The position numbers and the translations under genes were made by a program. A model generated the notes under the pieces. It made no database searches. It worked only from the letters and a program-made list of their open reading frames with translations, and was not told the DNA's origin. This document shows positions 13,682-21,159 of a DNA stretch of 24,498 nt, piece after piece; within the stretch, counting starts at the first letter, position 1; every line of letters begins with the position of its first letter. The stretch is from a virus, in IMG/VR virus record IMGVR_UViG_3300032116_001266, positions 1 to 24,498 of that record; one strand, given 5' to 3'.

Positions 13682-13936
13682 TCAGCAGTTCCATGCACGA
13701 AGCGACTTGTTGATCCGGCTGTTCGGGTCGTTGGCGGTCTTTGCACTCGTCAATTTCCGCTTCATCCCTTTCATCCGGGCACAGAATGAGTCCCTACGCG
13801 AGCCTCCTTCTGGCTGGGGTCGCTTCAACCCCGGCTTGCCGGGATTGGCCTTGTTGTAAGACGCCCTGCCTTTGGCGTTCAAGCCTCCAGCAGGGTTCTT
13901 TCCTTCGGCACGCTGCCACGCGGGTGACTTAGCCAT
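13682..13936 (-). CDS. Basic Cys-containing small protein (DUF6321-like)
   Basis: The 84-residue protein starts MAKSPAWQRAEGKNPAGGLN and continues AKGRASYNKANPG, then RRDSFCARMKGMKRKLTSAK, ending NKSLRAWNC. The SPAWQR.EGKNP.GGLN.KGR.SYN and R.SFCARM.GMK..L...........SLR.W.C motifs match what I know as the phage protein family DUF6321. It is highly basic with a terminal Cys and no catalytic motif. It overlaps the upstream gene by 8 nt. Its function in the family is not established; it may bind DNA or protect it. Confidence 0.82.
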   Translation of the reverse strand: MAKSPAWQRAEGKNPAGGLNAKGRASYNKANPGKPGLKRPQPEGGSRRDSFCARMKGMKRKLTSAKTANDPNSRINKSLRAWNC

Positions 13937-14213
13937 AGAAGATGGTTACCTTTGCAGCGGTGGGAAGTGTAACGTGGATCCCGTTGTAGAACAGGATCCC
14001 TTCTCCGGGGATGAGGTTGGAGAAAGGATTGTTCGTGTTGGCGGGAACGTTGAACTGGAGCCGGACAGGTCCAGAAGCGTCACCATCACGGAAAATGAAA
14101 TCTCCAGCGGTACCGCCTGAAAGACCTTGGTAGCCCTTCAGACGGTATCGGCCAGACACCATCGATCCCGTAGCCTCCGTATGGATGGCTAGGACGTCTG
14201 TTTGAGTGGACAT
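13929..14213 (-). CDS. Small virion-type beta protein
   Basis: The 94-residue protein starts MSTQTDVLAIHTEATGSMVS and includes GRYRLKGYQGLSGGTAGDFIF, VRLQFNVPANTNNPFSNLIPG and ILFYNGIHVTLPTAAKVTIFYG. Alternating hydrophobic residues and the closing VTIFYG are typical of a compact beta-sandwich capsid or tail accessory. An excellent GGAGG site lies 6 nt before the ATG at 14213, and the gene starts 15 nt after the preceding stop. I recognise this type from phage genomes but not a named family. Confidence 0.76.
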   Translation of the reverse strand: MSTQTDVLAIHTEATGSMVSGRYRLKGYQGLSGGTAGDFIFRDGDASGPVRLQFNVPANTNNPFSNLIPGEGILFYNGIHVTLPTAAKVTIFYG

Positions 14214-14228
14214 CTTAAACCTCCGTTA

Positions 14229-14708
14229 TCAGACGGAAGCCGGGACCTGCGAACCATCCGGGGCACGCTGGACGTAGAGGACCGTGATGATCGCACGACC
14301 AACACCAGCCGCCGCGCCGACCGCGTAGCGCGACCAGAGCGGGGTATCCGCCGTGGTCGAAGTCTGCCACGCCAACTGGGTCGTAGCGGTAGCGGTGCCA
14401 CGGAAGCGCCCACCAGCGGTGGTCACCACAGCAGCCATCAACTGAGCGCCGCCCGAAGCATTGCCGACCGAGATGGTCGAAGTCGAGGAGCCGCCCGGAA
14501 CAACGACCTGATCCACGACGATGTCCACGATCTGGGCACCCTGCGGGAGGTTGCCGAACTGGACGTCCACGTTACCGACACCAGCGGTGACGACGCCCGT
14601 GTCATAGGACTGAGAGAGGACAAAGAGACCCGTATTGCGGCCAGCGGCCACGGTGCCGTCCTTGATGGTGCCCGAGCGAAGCGGGCCAGAGTAAGTCGAG
14701 AAAGACAT
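14229..14708 (-). CDS. Structural protein following the capsid gene
   Basis: The 159-residue protein starts MSFSTYSGPLRSGTIKDGTV. The region LFVLSQSYDTGVVTAGVGN, QIVDIVVDQVVVPGGSSTST and RAIITVLYVQRAPDGSQVP suggests a beta-rich virion protein, possibly a capsid decoration or head-completion factor. The ATG at 14708 is preferred over an upstream in-frame start because an AGGAG lies 7-8 nt before it and the upstream extension lies in a structured leader. This is the first gene after the capsid terminator-like hairpin, so its expression may be set separately from the capsid gene. Confidence 0.78.
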   Translation of the reverse strand: MSFSTYSGPLRSGTIKDGTVAAGRNTGLFVLSQSYDTGVVTAGVGNVDVQFGNLPQGAQIVDIVVDQVVVPGGSSTSTISVGNASGGAQLMAAVVTTAGGRFRGTATATTQLAWQTSTTADTPLWSRYAVGAAAGVGRAIITVLYVQRAPDGSQVPASV

Positions 14709-14721
14709 GATAAGACTCCTT

Positions 14722-14775
14722 TTGCACAAGTCGCCGTACTGTCTGTGCAACGTCTCCTAGGCGAGTCAGTACGGC
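14722..14775 (-). promoter_or_regulatory. Interleaved inverted repeats in the leader of the post-capsid gene
   Basis: In transcript order the segment holds GCCGTACTG (14775-14767), TTGCACA (14750-14744), CAGTACGGC (14741-14733) and TGTGCAA (14728-14722). The first and third pair perfectly (9 bp) and the second and fourth pair perfectly (7 bp). The pairings cross, so they are either mutually exclusive hairpins or a pseudoknot. The last arm touches the AAGGAG ribosome binding site of the gene starting at 14708, which suggests control of its translation. This is seen directly; the function is inferred. Confidence 0.6.
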
Positions 14776-14801
14776 TGGGTTTTCCTAGATCAAACAGGAA
14801 A

Positions 14802-14829
14802 GAAGGAGGGGGCCGAAGCCCCCTCCTTC
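14802..14829 (-). terminator. Strong hairpin after the major capsid gene (terminator or attenuator)
   Basis: GAAGGAGGGGGC (14802-14813) pairs perfectly over 12 bp with 14818-14829, leaving a CGAA tetraloop on the plus strand. In the minus-strand transcript it begins 6 nt after the capsid stop, and is followed by TTTCCTGTTTG, a weak U-rich tract. It is probably a partial terminator or RNA-stabilising 3-prime end that raises capsid mRNA over downstream genes. The U tract is interrupted, so complete termination is not assured. Confidence 0.7.
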
Positions 14830-14835
14830 ACATCA

Positions 14836-15747
14836 TCAAGTCGAACCCGGCGAACCGAAGATCGCAAGAGGATCCGACCAACCGAACGAGTAACGCTCAC
14901 GAGCCTTGTAGCGGACATTGCCCGTGTCGAAATCACCGTCCATCGAGGTCGCCAGCGGGGTACGCACGAAGTGCTTCAGGCCATTCGGCACGTCCGTCAT
15001 CAGGAACCAAGCGTTGGTGTCCGTGAGGAAGTGGTTGACCTTGTAGCCCTCGGGGATCGAACCCATCGCCTTCAGCGCGTTGATGTCGTTATCGGTCGTG
15101 CCGACACGGAGTTCCGTATCGAGCAGCCGCTTGGCGACAAACATGAGCGCCGGGGGGACGATGAGTTTCCGAGGCTTCGCAGCGATGAGCAGGCCACGCT
15201 CGTCGGTCCAACCAGCGATCTGGATGACAGCCGACTCAAGCGAGGTCTCGTTCAGGTCAGCAGCCACCGCAGGACGGTTGCTGTTGGTACCGCCCGAAAC
15301 GAGCGGATGCGCGGTCGAGATGAGCGGCACGCCGTCGCCACCCGTGTAAGCGGGCGAGAAAGCGTTGTTCAGGGTCGACGCAGCCTTGACCTGCTTCGTG
15401 TACGCCATCGCACGAGCCTGCGCCTTGGTGTAGCGCTTGCTCAGAGAGTCGTAGAGGTTGTCCTCGACGGCCTCTTCCGTGATGGCGAAACCAAGAGCGA
15501 TGGTCTCGTGGTTGTAACGAGCGGTCCACGCTTCCTGCGCATTGTCGTACGCAATAGCCTGACCTTCGTTCTTCACCGGGGCGGCGCTGAAGCCGGAGAG
15601 TTTCGTCTCCTCTTCAAAGGAACGCTCGGAGGTCTCGGTCTCGTAGATCTCCTTGTGTTCCTCGCCATAGCGACTGTACTCCATGCCGAACAGAGCGTTC
15701 AGGCCGGGGAGCAGTTCCTTCAGAAGTTGTGCGCGTGAAATAGCCAT
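14836..15747 (-). CDS. Major capsid protein
   Basis: The 303-residue protein starts MAISRAQLLKELLPGLNALF. Motifs are FEEETKLSGFSAAPVKNEG (about 44-62), YNHETIALGFAITEEAVEDN (about 78-97), STAHPLVSGGTN, TDERGLLIAAKPRKLIVPP, LRVGTTDNDINALKAMGSIPEGY, NHFLTDTNAWFLMTDVPNGLK and RYKARERYSFGWSDPLAIFGS. This is the recognised HK97-like/Mu-gpT-type major head subunit pattern in uncultured podovirus-like phages. The product self-assembles into the icosahedral shell around the scaffold-like protein at 18037. AGGAG lies about 9 nt before the ATG, and translation ends at two consecutive in-frame TGA codons. A terminator-like hairpin follows, in keeping with the high expression expected of a capsid gene. 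Confidence 0.92.
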   Translation of the reverse strand: MAISRAQLLKELLPGLNALFGMEYSRYGEEHKEIYETETSERSFEEETKLSGFSAAPVKNEGQAIAYDNAQEAWTARYNHETIALGFAITEEAVEDNLYDSLSKRYTKAQARAMAYTKQVKAASTLNNAFSPAYTGGDGVPLISTAHPLVSGGTNSNRPAVAADLNETSLESAVIQIAGWTDERGLLIAAKPRKLIVPPALMFVAKRLLDTELRVGTTDNDINALKAMGSIPEGYKVNHFLTDTNAWFLMTDVPNGLKHFVRTPLATSMDGDFDTGNVRYKARERYSFGWSDPLAIFGSPGST

Positions 15748-15760
15748 GTCTTACTGCTCC

Positions 15761-16612
15761 TTAAGCCGTGGTGCTGCTGTAGTAGCCGTGCGTCAGCAGG
15801 TTGATCTTCACCAGAACTTCATTGTACACGGTGAAGAGGATGCTGGACGCTGCCGGGATAGCGGTGACGCCACCCGGAACGGCAACCGCCGAGTTGATCG
15901 TGACCGAGGTCGCACCAGCCGAGGCCGCAGTCGTGACGAACGACGAGGTCTCGATGATCTGACCATTGGACGCAAGATACGCCACGCTCGTGCCAGCCGG
16001 GATAGCACCCGAGAGACCCGAACCAGTCAGCGTGATCGTGGTGCCCGACGACGAACCCGTGCCCGTGACCTGATACGCAGTCTCTTCCACCAGACCGACA
16101 CAACGGACGGGCAGGATCGAAGTGACCGGGGTAGCAGTCGGGGCAAGGACGGCGTTGGCCGAGTTGCCCGTGGCAAGGCTCGACGCGACAGCCGCGTTAT
16201 CGATCATCGACAGGTTGGTACCGACGAGGGCCTTGGCACCGGAAGCGAGAACGGTCGTGGCCGAGCAGACCACCGCCTTGAAGACGGTATCCGGATCGTC
16301 ACAAACGTACGCCACGGCGTCACCCGCGAGGGTTCCGGTGGGCCAGAACTGGGAGAACGTCTTCTGCTTGGTCACCGGGTTGGTGAACGAACAGCCGAGG
16401 AACACGCCAGTCACAGCGTTGGAGGAGGTGGTCGCCGCGACAGCCGCACGGGTCACAAACCCGCGAGACAACACGACGAAGTCACCGTTGAAGATGTTCG
16501 TAGCGTAGCCGTACTGGATGGGATACATCCGAGTGCTACCCGAGAACACCTGTCCGCCGATCAGGTTGATCGGCTTAAGCCCGTAAGGGGCATCGACAGA
16601 CGGATAAGCCAT
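15761..16612 (-). CDS. Probable capsid decoration or head-accessory protein
   Basis: The 283-residue protein starts MAYPSVDAPYGLKPINLIGG. Segments YATNIFNGDFVVLSRGFV, NAVTGVFLGCSFTNPVTKQK and DAVAYVCDDPDTVFKAVV are those of a conserved phage virion protein that sits next to the capsid gene in related environmental genomes. The C-terminal third (about 180-255) is Thr/Ser/Gly-rich and looks like an inserted beta domain. AGGAG lies 6 nt before the ATG and the capsid gene starts 13 nt after its stop, so both are probably made in similar, high amounts. Decoration versus minor capsid role cannot be decided from sequence alone. Confidence 0.76.
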   Translation of the reverse strand: MAYPSVDAPYGLKPINLIGGQVFSGSTRMYPIQYGYATNIFNGDFVVLSRGFVTRAAVAATTSSNAVTGVFLGCSFTNPVTKQKTFSQFWPTGTLAGDAVAYVCDDPDTVFKAVVCSATTVLASGAKALVGTNLSMIDNAAVASSLATGNSANAVLAPTATPVTSILPVRCVGLVEETAYQVTGTGSSSGTTITLTGSGLSGAIPAGTSVAYLASNGQIIETSSFVTTAASAGATSVTINSAVAVPGGVTAIPAASSILFTVYNEVLVKINLLTHGYYSSTTA

Positions 16613-16629
16613 GTAGGACTCCTAAAAAG

Positions 16630-17079
16630 TTATTTGCCTTTGCCGAATTCGACGGTCGAGCGCCTTTCCTTGAAAAGCGGCATACGCTCGTCGTTCAGCC
16701 TCATGTAGTTGCTGTCCACGGACTCGATCTGCGACCGATTCTGCTTGGCGTAGTATTCGTCACGCTGCTTCATCAGTTCAGCCGGAGCCTTGCACAGCAA
16801 CAGCCCGCCGACTTCCACATTCCCCTTGAACTTGGAATTGGGGTCGGCCTGATACATAAGTTCAGGATGGTCTTCGGCCTTCACAGGCTCCCAACCCTCA
16901 CGGAACTTACCGGACGCATTCGTGGGGTCCAACTGCCCCATCATGGAGGTCCTGATCCATCTGAACACCCAACCGTCCTGCGGCGTGGGTTCAGGCAGAG
17001 TCTGGGGCGGTGCCCAAGACTGCTTACGCTGCGTTGATTCTCGGTTTTCAAGTTCACGAGCCAAACGATTCTCAGCCAT
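16630..17079 (-). CDS. Conserved-type protein of the capsid block, function unknown
   Basis: The 149-residue protein starts MAENRLARELENRESTQRKQ and contains DGWVFRWIRTSMMGQLDP, FREGWEPVKAEDHPEL and GGLLLCKAPAELMKQRDEYYAKQ. The compact WVFRWIR...G..D..N....REGWEPV...DHPE pattern is familiar from a protein found between portal and capsid genes in environmental phages. The ATG at 17079 has GGAG 7 nt upstream and overlaps the scaffold-like gene by 8 nt; the farther ATG at 17121 is rejected as deep in that gene. Its small size and position suggest an assembly or accessory role, not established. Confidence 0.78.
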   Translation of the reverse strand: MAENRLARELENRESTQRKQSWAPPQTLPEPTPQDGWVFRWIRTSMMGQLDPTNASGKFREGWEPVKAEDHPELMYQADPNSKFKGNVEVGGLLLCKAPAELMKQRDEYYAKQNRSQIESVDSNYMRLNDERMPLFKERRSTVEFGKGK

Positions 17080-18037
17080 TGAAATTCTCCAGTTTGAAAA
17101 GTTCTTTTGCGTACTGTTCATTGCTCAAGCCAAGTCTCTTGGCAAGTGCAACTTGAGTCGGAGTCAGGCGGACCTGACGCGGCGCGGATCCCCGCGTTAC
17201 CGGAGCCACTACATTGGCTGGCTTTGTGCGTGGAGAAGGCTTCTCGTCCCTTTCCATCGTTTGCTCGGCATTACCCTCAAAATTTTCAGGGAATCGCCTA
17301 CGCATCGTCCTGTCGATCTCTTTGTAGTAATCGTCACTACGCGGATCGATTCCAGATCGGACCAGTTTTTCGTGCAGGCCGAGTGCGAGGGCGGTCATCT
17401 CCTCGTCTTCACCAAACCACGAGTTCTTTGCCTTCCAAGCCTCTGCTTTTGGGTCAGCGGCTGGAGCGGCCTGTGGCGGTGCCGTCACCTGTTGAGACTG
17501 TTGTACTCCTTCTTCCGACTCCTGTAAAGAGGGTCGGAAGCGTTCGTAATCCTTCAATTTCAGTTTGGCGTCGGTCAGGGCTTCCTGAGCCTCCGCGATC
17601 TTTTCCCCGTCACCCGACTCGTAAGCCTGCTTCAGGCGCTCCTTGGCCGTGGCAAGTTCCCCGGTAGCCGCCTTGGTGACCTCTTGGATGTAGGCCCTTT
17701 CGCCCACCCCAAGGCGCTGCTTGAGACGGCGGTTCTCTTCAAACTGGGTCTGGGCAAATCGGAGGGCCTCGTCCTTCTCGCGGGCAACGCGCTCCTTTTC
17801 ACGGCGCTCGTCGTGCCAGACCTTCTTCATCTGGCCGAGGCGCTTCTTGACCTTCTCGGAGTACTCCTCAAGGTCATCCTTATCCAGTTCGTCCACGATC
17901 TCCTTCGGGAGCGGCTTACGGCCACGGTCCTCTGGCGGAGTATCGTCTTCGATCTTGATCTCCAATTCAGGCGTATCTGCCTGATTCTTATTGGTATTTT
18001 CGATCTCGTCCGGGAACTTAAACTCTTCCTGCTGCAT
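17072..18037 (-). CDS. Scaffolding-like protein
   Basis: The 321-residue protein starts MQQEEFKFPDEIENTNKNQA. It is very charged: an acidic N-terminus (LEIKIEDDTPPED), a long coiled-coil region (about 55-170, with KRLGQMKKVWHDERREKERV and RLKQAYESGDGEKIAEAQEAL), a Gln/Pro linker, then SWFGEDEEMTALALGLHEKL and a basic C-terminus (APRQVRLTPTQVALAKRLGL). An extended coiled coil with a terminal basic capsid-binding helix, located between portal and capsid genes, is the usual profile of an internal scaffold. AGGAG lies 6-7 nt before the ATG. There is no protease motif. The assignment is by analogy, not by a sequence family. Confidence 0.74.
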   Translation of the reverse strand: MQQEEFKFPDEIENTNKNQADTPELEIKIEDDTPPEDRGRKPLPKEIVDELDKDDLEEYSEKVKKRLGQMKKVWHDERREKERVAREKDEALRFAQTQFEENRRLKQRLGVGERAYIQEVTKAATGELATAKERLKQAYESGDGEKIAEAQEALTDAKLKLKDYERFRPSLQESEEGVQQSQQVTAPPQAAPAADPKAEAWKAKNSWFGEDEEMTALALGLHEKLVRSGIDPRSDDYYKEIDRTMRRRFPENFEGNAEQTMERDEKPSPRTKPANVVAPVTRGSAPRQVRLTPTQVALAKRLGLSNEQYAKELFKLENFNG

Positions 18038-18047
18038 GGTCTACTCC

Positions 18048-18425
18048 TTATGCGCGGCGGATGCCACGGGGGTCATCAACAACGGCTTCAACCCTGTCAT
18101 CGGTGATGATGCGGAACTCCCGACCGTGGATGACCACGCGGGTACCTGCGTACGGACGGGTAAGGACAAAATCGCCTTCCTTACACCACGGTCCGGTCGG
18201 AAAGCGGGACTCATCCTTGTAGCAGAGGTTTCCCATCTTGACGACGAACAGGACGACAGTCGTCTGCTCCTCGACCTTCTTGGTGTCCTCAGCCTTGATG
18301 AGGCCGCTTTCGTACTCTTCCTCGACATGAGGTACCGCACACAAGATGTGGTACCCCTTCGGCTCTGGCAGGAGTTTGGCTTTCGCCGCCTCTGCCTGCG
18401 TCTTCTCTACATCGATATTACTCAT
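18048..18425 (-). CDS. GroES-like co-chaperonin
   Basis: The 125-residue protein starts MSNIDVEKTQAEAAKAKLLP. The core is PEPKGYHILCAVPHVEEEYESG, then VVLFVVKMGNLCYKDESRFPTGPWCKEGDFVLTRPYAGT in two segments, and VVIHGREFRIITDDRVEAVV. This fits the Cpn10/GroES beta-barrel with a GDFV..R.Y.GT strand pair and a hydrophobic mobile-loop region around LIKAEDTKK. It probably helps the host chaperonin fold the capsid or portal proteins made from the adjacent genes. The ATG at 18425 is 8 nt inside the preceding gene and has GGAG 7 nt before it; a TTG at 18449 is rejected for lack of a site. It is somewhat longer than bacterial GroES because of the N-terminal extension. Confidence 0.85.
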   Translation of the reverse strand: MSNIDVEKTQAEAAKAKLLPEPKGYHILCAVPHVEEEYESGLIKAEDTKKVEEQTTVVLFVVKMGNLCYKDESRFPTGPWCKEGDFVLTRPYAGTRVVIHGREFRIITDDRVEAVVDDPRGIRRA

Positions 18426-18612
18426 CTTCGCGCTCCAAGCGTTTTGCAAGGTCTTTCACATGGTTCTTTGCGAGTTCAAGACCCTGTAACGCCCCGCAAA
18501 GACGTTTGTACTCGGCCTCGTCCAACTTGCCTTGGACCAAAGCCTCGATGATCAACGTGCGCTCTTCCTCGTACTTGCTGACCAAGTACTCCAGAGCGTT
18601 GGAATAACTCAT
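18418..18612 (-). CDS. Small helical protein coupled to the portal gene
   Basis: The 64-residue protein starts MSYSNALEYLVSKYEEERTL and continues IIEALVQGKLDEAEYKRLCG and ALQGLELAKNHVKDLAKRLE. It is a predicted helical hairpin or short coiled coil. It overlaps the portal stop as ATGA and the GroES-like start by 8 nt, so is produced with both. I recognise the EYKRLCG.LQGL pattern from similar-sized proteins beside portal genes, function not known. A portal-assembly helper or internal head protein is possible. Confidence 0.78.
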   Translation of the reverse strand: MSYSNALEYLVSKYEEERTLIIEALVQGKLDEAEYKRLCGALQGLELAKNHVKDLAKRLEREDE

Positions 18613-21149
18613 TCTTCACCTTTCTTGGGTTGCGCCCGATTACGGGCGGATTCGCGCTGGATCTCAGCGGCTTCTTTCGCTTTGCCGATCTCGACGCCGA
18701 GGCGTACCCCTTCACGTCTCTGCTCGGCCTTATGCTCCTCGATGTTTACACCAAGTTTTGCGCCTTCCAACTGCTGCTGCCCAGAGATCTCCGAACGACG
18801 CAGGTCGAGTTCATCTGCCTTGGCAGCGGCGTCCATGATGTCCTTCTGCTGCTTGCGCTGCTGCTCCATCATCTTGATCTGACCGTCGATCTGAGCCTGC
18901 TGCGCCTTCGTCTGCGCCACAAGTTGCTTGATCTGGAGGTCCATCTGCTGCATCTGGATGAGCGGATCCTGCTGCTGCTGCTGCGCCTGCTGCATCTGCG
19001 CTTCGGCCTGATCCTTCTGGAGGACGCGGGCTGCGGCCATCGCAGCAAGTTGCGACAACTGGGCCTCAAACTCAGGCGGCAGGTTGTACTCGTCGCTGTC
19101 GTCCTGCGGCAAGGGGGGCAGGGCTGTACCCAATTGCTTCTCAATCTCGCGGCGGTACTGATACGCCATATGCTCCATAACGTGCGCTTGGATAGCCGCC
19201 TGCATCGCTTGCGCCTGCGGACTCTGCCCGATCATTCCAGCGATCTTCGGGTCCTGCATCAGCGCCATGTGGACTTGGATGTGAGCCTCGTGGTCCTGAT
19301 ACATGAAGACCTTGGTCGGCTTGCCCGTCATCAGGTCCATGTTCTCGGTGATGGGATCACGCGGCTTGGCATCCGAGGGAAGCGGGATGATCTTCTCAGC
19401 GTTCTTGACGCCCAGCGTCTCGATCATCTGCCTGTGCAGGTGGGGCAGGTCATAGATGTTCGGTGCGGTCTGCGAAAGTTGCAGCACGGCCTGATACTGC
19501 ACGATCTTCTGCGACATGGTCGCAGCGTTCGGATCCGACACCGGGATGACATCGACGCTGTCGTAGTCGGACTTCTTGGCGCTCGGCTTGCCGACCTCCG
19601 GCTCGTACGAGTACTCGTCCGGGGTGTTGTCACGGATGATGCCCGCGAGGAGTTTGAACTCCTGCTTCATCGTGTAGTAGATACGGGCCTGCACCGCCGT
19701 CATGACCTTGAGGACACGCTCAAGGATGGCAAGCGTCGTACCGACCGGGGCCTGCGAGGACATATCGGAGACCTTCAGGTCTGACACCGCAGCGAAGCGG
19801 CGACCGTCCTCGATGACCTTGTCCATCAGGAGGGAGAGGGTCTGGCTCGGCTCCTTGTACGGGAGCGGCATGATGTTGTCGCGGATGGTGCCCGAGGCGA
19901 CGTCTACGTCTATGTACTCTCCGGGGGGGACGGGCGTGTTGTCTCCCTTGATACGCAAGCCGCGAGTTTTGAAGCCACCCGGAAGATTGCTGAGAGTTCC
20001 CGCATCGACAAGTTGGCGCAGGAGAGAAGTAGCGGTCTTGGAATGCCCGCCGATGAGGTGGATAAGTCCGAAGTAGTAGAAGCCGAAGCCGGGGACGTAT
20101 CCATAGTGGACGAAGTGCTGTCGCTTCTGCTTGAGGTCGTCATCTTCGCGCCAATTCCGTCGTATCGCCAGCACCGTCCCGGTGCCCTTCTCGATGGTGA
20201 CCACGTACGGCAGCGCGATCCCGGTCTCGTTGTTGTCGTCGTCCACATCCGGGTAACCCGGCAGGTCGATGTTGACGTGCATCTCCAGCAGGAGGTAGCG
20301 GTTGTCCGCTGTCGCTGAGAAGCCTTGGTCGGTCGCTTTCTGCTTCTCGACCTCGTCCATCTGTGGGATGGGATCCGGCAGGTCGATGTCGCGGTAGAAC
20401 CCTGCGTGCTGAAGTTTCAGCAGATCGTTCTTGGTCTTGCGCATCCGGTGCGTGACGCGCTCCGCTGTTTCGATGTTGGACGCACCATATGGCACGACGA
20501 TGTCCTCTGCCGGGACATAGACCGCCGACTGCCTGTCGAGCGAAGGATCAAAGTAGACCTTCTTGAAGGCGTTGCCCGCCAAGGCGAGACTGAGCAGCAT
20601 CCGCTCGTGTTCCGGGCGGTACTCCTTCATGACCTCGGTCAACTGGTAATTCATGTCATCCGCGACACGGATGGCGGCTTCCTTCTTCTCGGTAGTCTCC
20701 TTACCGACGATCTTGGTCTTGACGGGACCCGCCGCAGGGAAGGTCTCCATGATGGTCTCGGACTGGAACTTGACCGCGCTCTCCATGAGGAGCGGGTGGG
20801 TCACGCCACACGCACCCGGCCACGGCTCGGTCCGGTCGTCATACTTGAGGCCGAGGATCTTGAGACCCTTCGTATAGGTGTCGAGCCACTCCTTGCGGTC
20901 GGAACAGTCGGTCTCGTAGTCGCGGATGAGTTCGGAGGCCATCTTCGCCAACTCGCCCTCGTCCATGTAATCCGCGAGGTTGGCGTCGAACTTGTCCGCA
21001 CGCGGCTCCGACTTGATGAGGTCGATGACGGCTCCGTCCATACCGATGGACACCGCTTCCGGATCCTCAATCGTGATCTCAAGGGCTGGCTCATCAGATA
21101 GTGAGCCAAGACCAACCGGGGCTTCGTAGAGGGATTTATCGACAGCCAT
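18609..21149 (-). CDS. Portal protein
   Basis: The 846-residue protein starts MAVDKSLYEAPVGLGSLSDE and forms the dodecameric DNA channel of the capsid vertex. Motifs include EWLDTYTKGLKILGLKYDDR (about 87-106), PGACGVTHPLLMESAVKFQS, MLLSLALAGNAFKKVYFDPS, DIVVPYGASNIETAERVTHR and HYGYVPGFGFYYFGLIHLIG. These match the portal of uncultured podovirus-like phages. The C-terminal part (about 670-846) is Gln-rich, Lys/Glu-rich coiled coil (QAQQQQQDPLIQMQQMDLQI) that could form the long helical barrel pointing into the capsid, as in P22-like portals. It begins 10 nt after the terminase stop with GGAG 7 nt before the ATG. The large size agrees with a podovirus-type portal. Confidence 0.9.
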   Translation of the reverse strand: MAVDKSLYEAPVGLGSLSDEPALEITIEDPEAVSIGMDGAVIDLIKSEPRADKFDANLADYMDEGELAKMASELIRDYETDCSDRKEWLDTYTKGLKILGLKYDDRTEPWPGACGVTHPLLMESAVKFQSETIMETFPAAGPVKTKIVGKETTEKKEAAIRVADDMNYQLTEVMKEYRPEHERMLLSLALAGNAFKKVYFDPSLDRQSAVYVPAEDIVVPYGASNIETAERVTHRMRKTKNDLLKLQHAGFYRDIDLPDPIPQMDEVEKQKATDQGFSATADNRYLLLEMHVNIDLPGYPDVDDDNNETGIALPYVVTIEKGTGTVLAIRRNWREDDDLKQKRQHFVHYGYVPGFGFYYFGLIHLIGGHSKTATSLLRQLVDAGTLSNLPGGFKTRGLRIKGDNTPVPPGEYIDVDVASGTIRDNIMPLPYKEPSQTLSLLMDKVIEDGRRFAAVSDLKVSDMSSQAPVGTTLAILERVLKVMTAVQARIYYTMKQEFKLLAGIIRDNTPDEYSYEPEVGKPSAKKSDYDSVDVIPVSDPNAATMSQKIVQYQAVLQLSQTAPNIYDLPHLHRQMIETLGVKNAEKIIPLPSDAKPRDPITENMDLMTGKPTKVFMYQDHEAHIQVHMALMQDPKIAGMIGQSPQAQAMQAAIQAHVMEHMAYQYRREIEKQLGTALPPLPQDDSDEYNLPPEFEAQLSQLAAMAAARVLQKDQAEAQMQQAQQQQQDPLIQMQQMDLQIKQLVAQTKAQQAQIDGQIKMMEQQRKQQKDIMDAAAKADELDLRRSEISGQQQLEGAKLGVNIEEHKAEQRREGVRLGVEIGKAKEAAEIQRESARNRAQPKKGEE

Positions 21150-21159
21150 CTAGATTCTC

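Noticed and set aside
14722-14775. Plus-strand terminator formed by the GCCGTACTG arms followed by TGGGTTTT
   Set aside because: The loop is 25 nt and the T tract short, and no plus-strand gene ends there; the minus-strand leader reading is more coherent.
14971-15738. A 255-codon plus-strand frame
   Set aside because: It is antisense to the major capsid gene, Arg/Val-rich and without start signals; a shadow of the capsid frame.
18630-19784. A long plus-strand open frame, very Leu/His/Arg-rich
   Set aside because: It lies entirely antisense to the portal gene, has no ribosome binding site at its start, and its composition is the usual mirror of a GC-rich coding strand.
20325-21101. A 258-codon plus-strand frame
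   Set aside because: It is antisense to the N-terminal half of the portal gene, with no start signal or recognisable motif.
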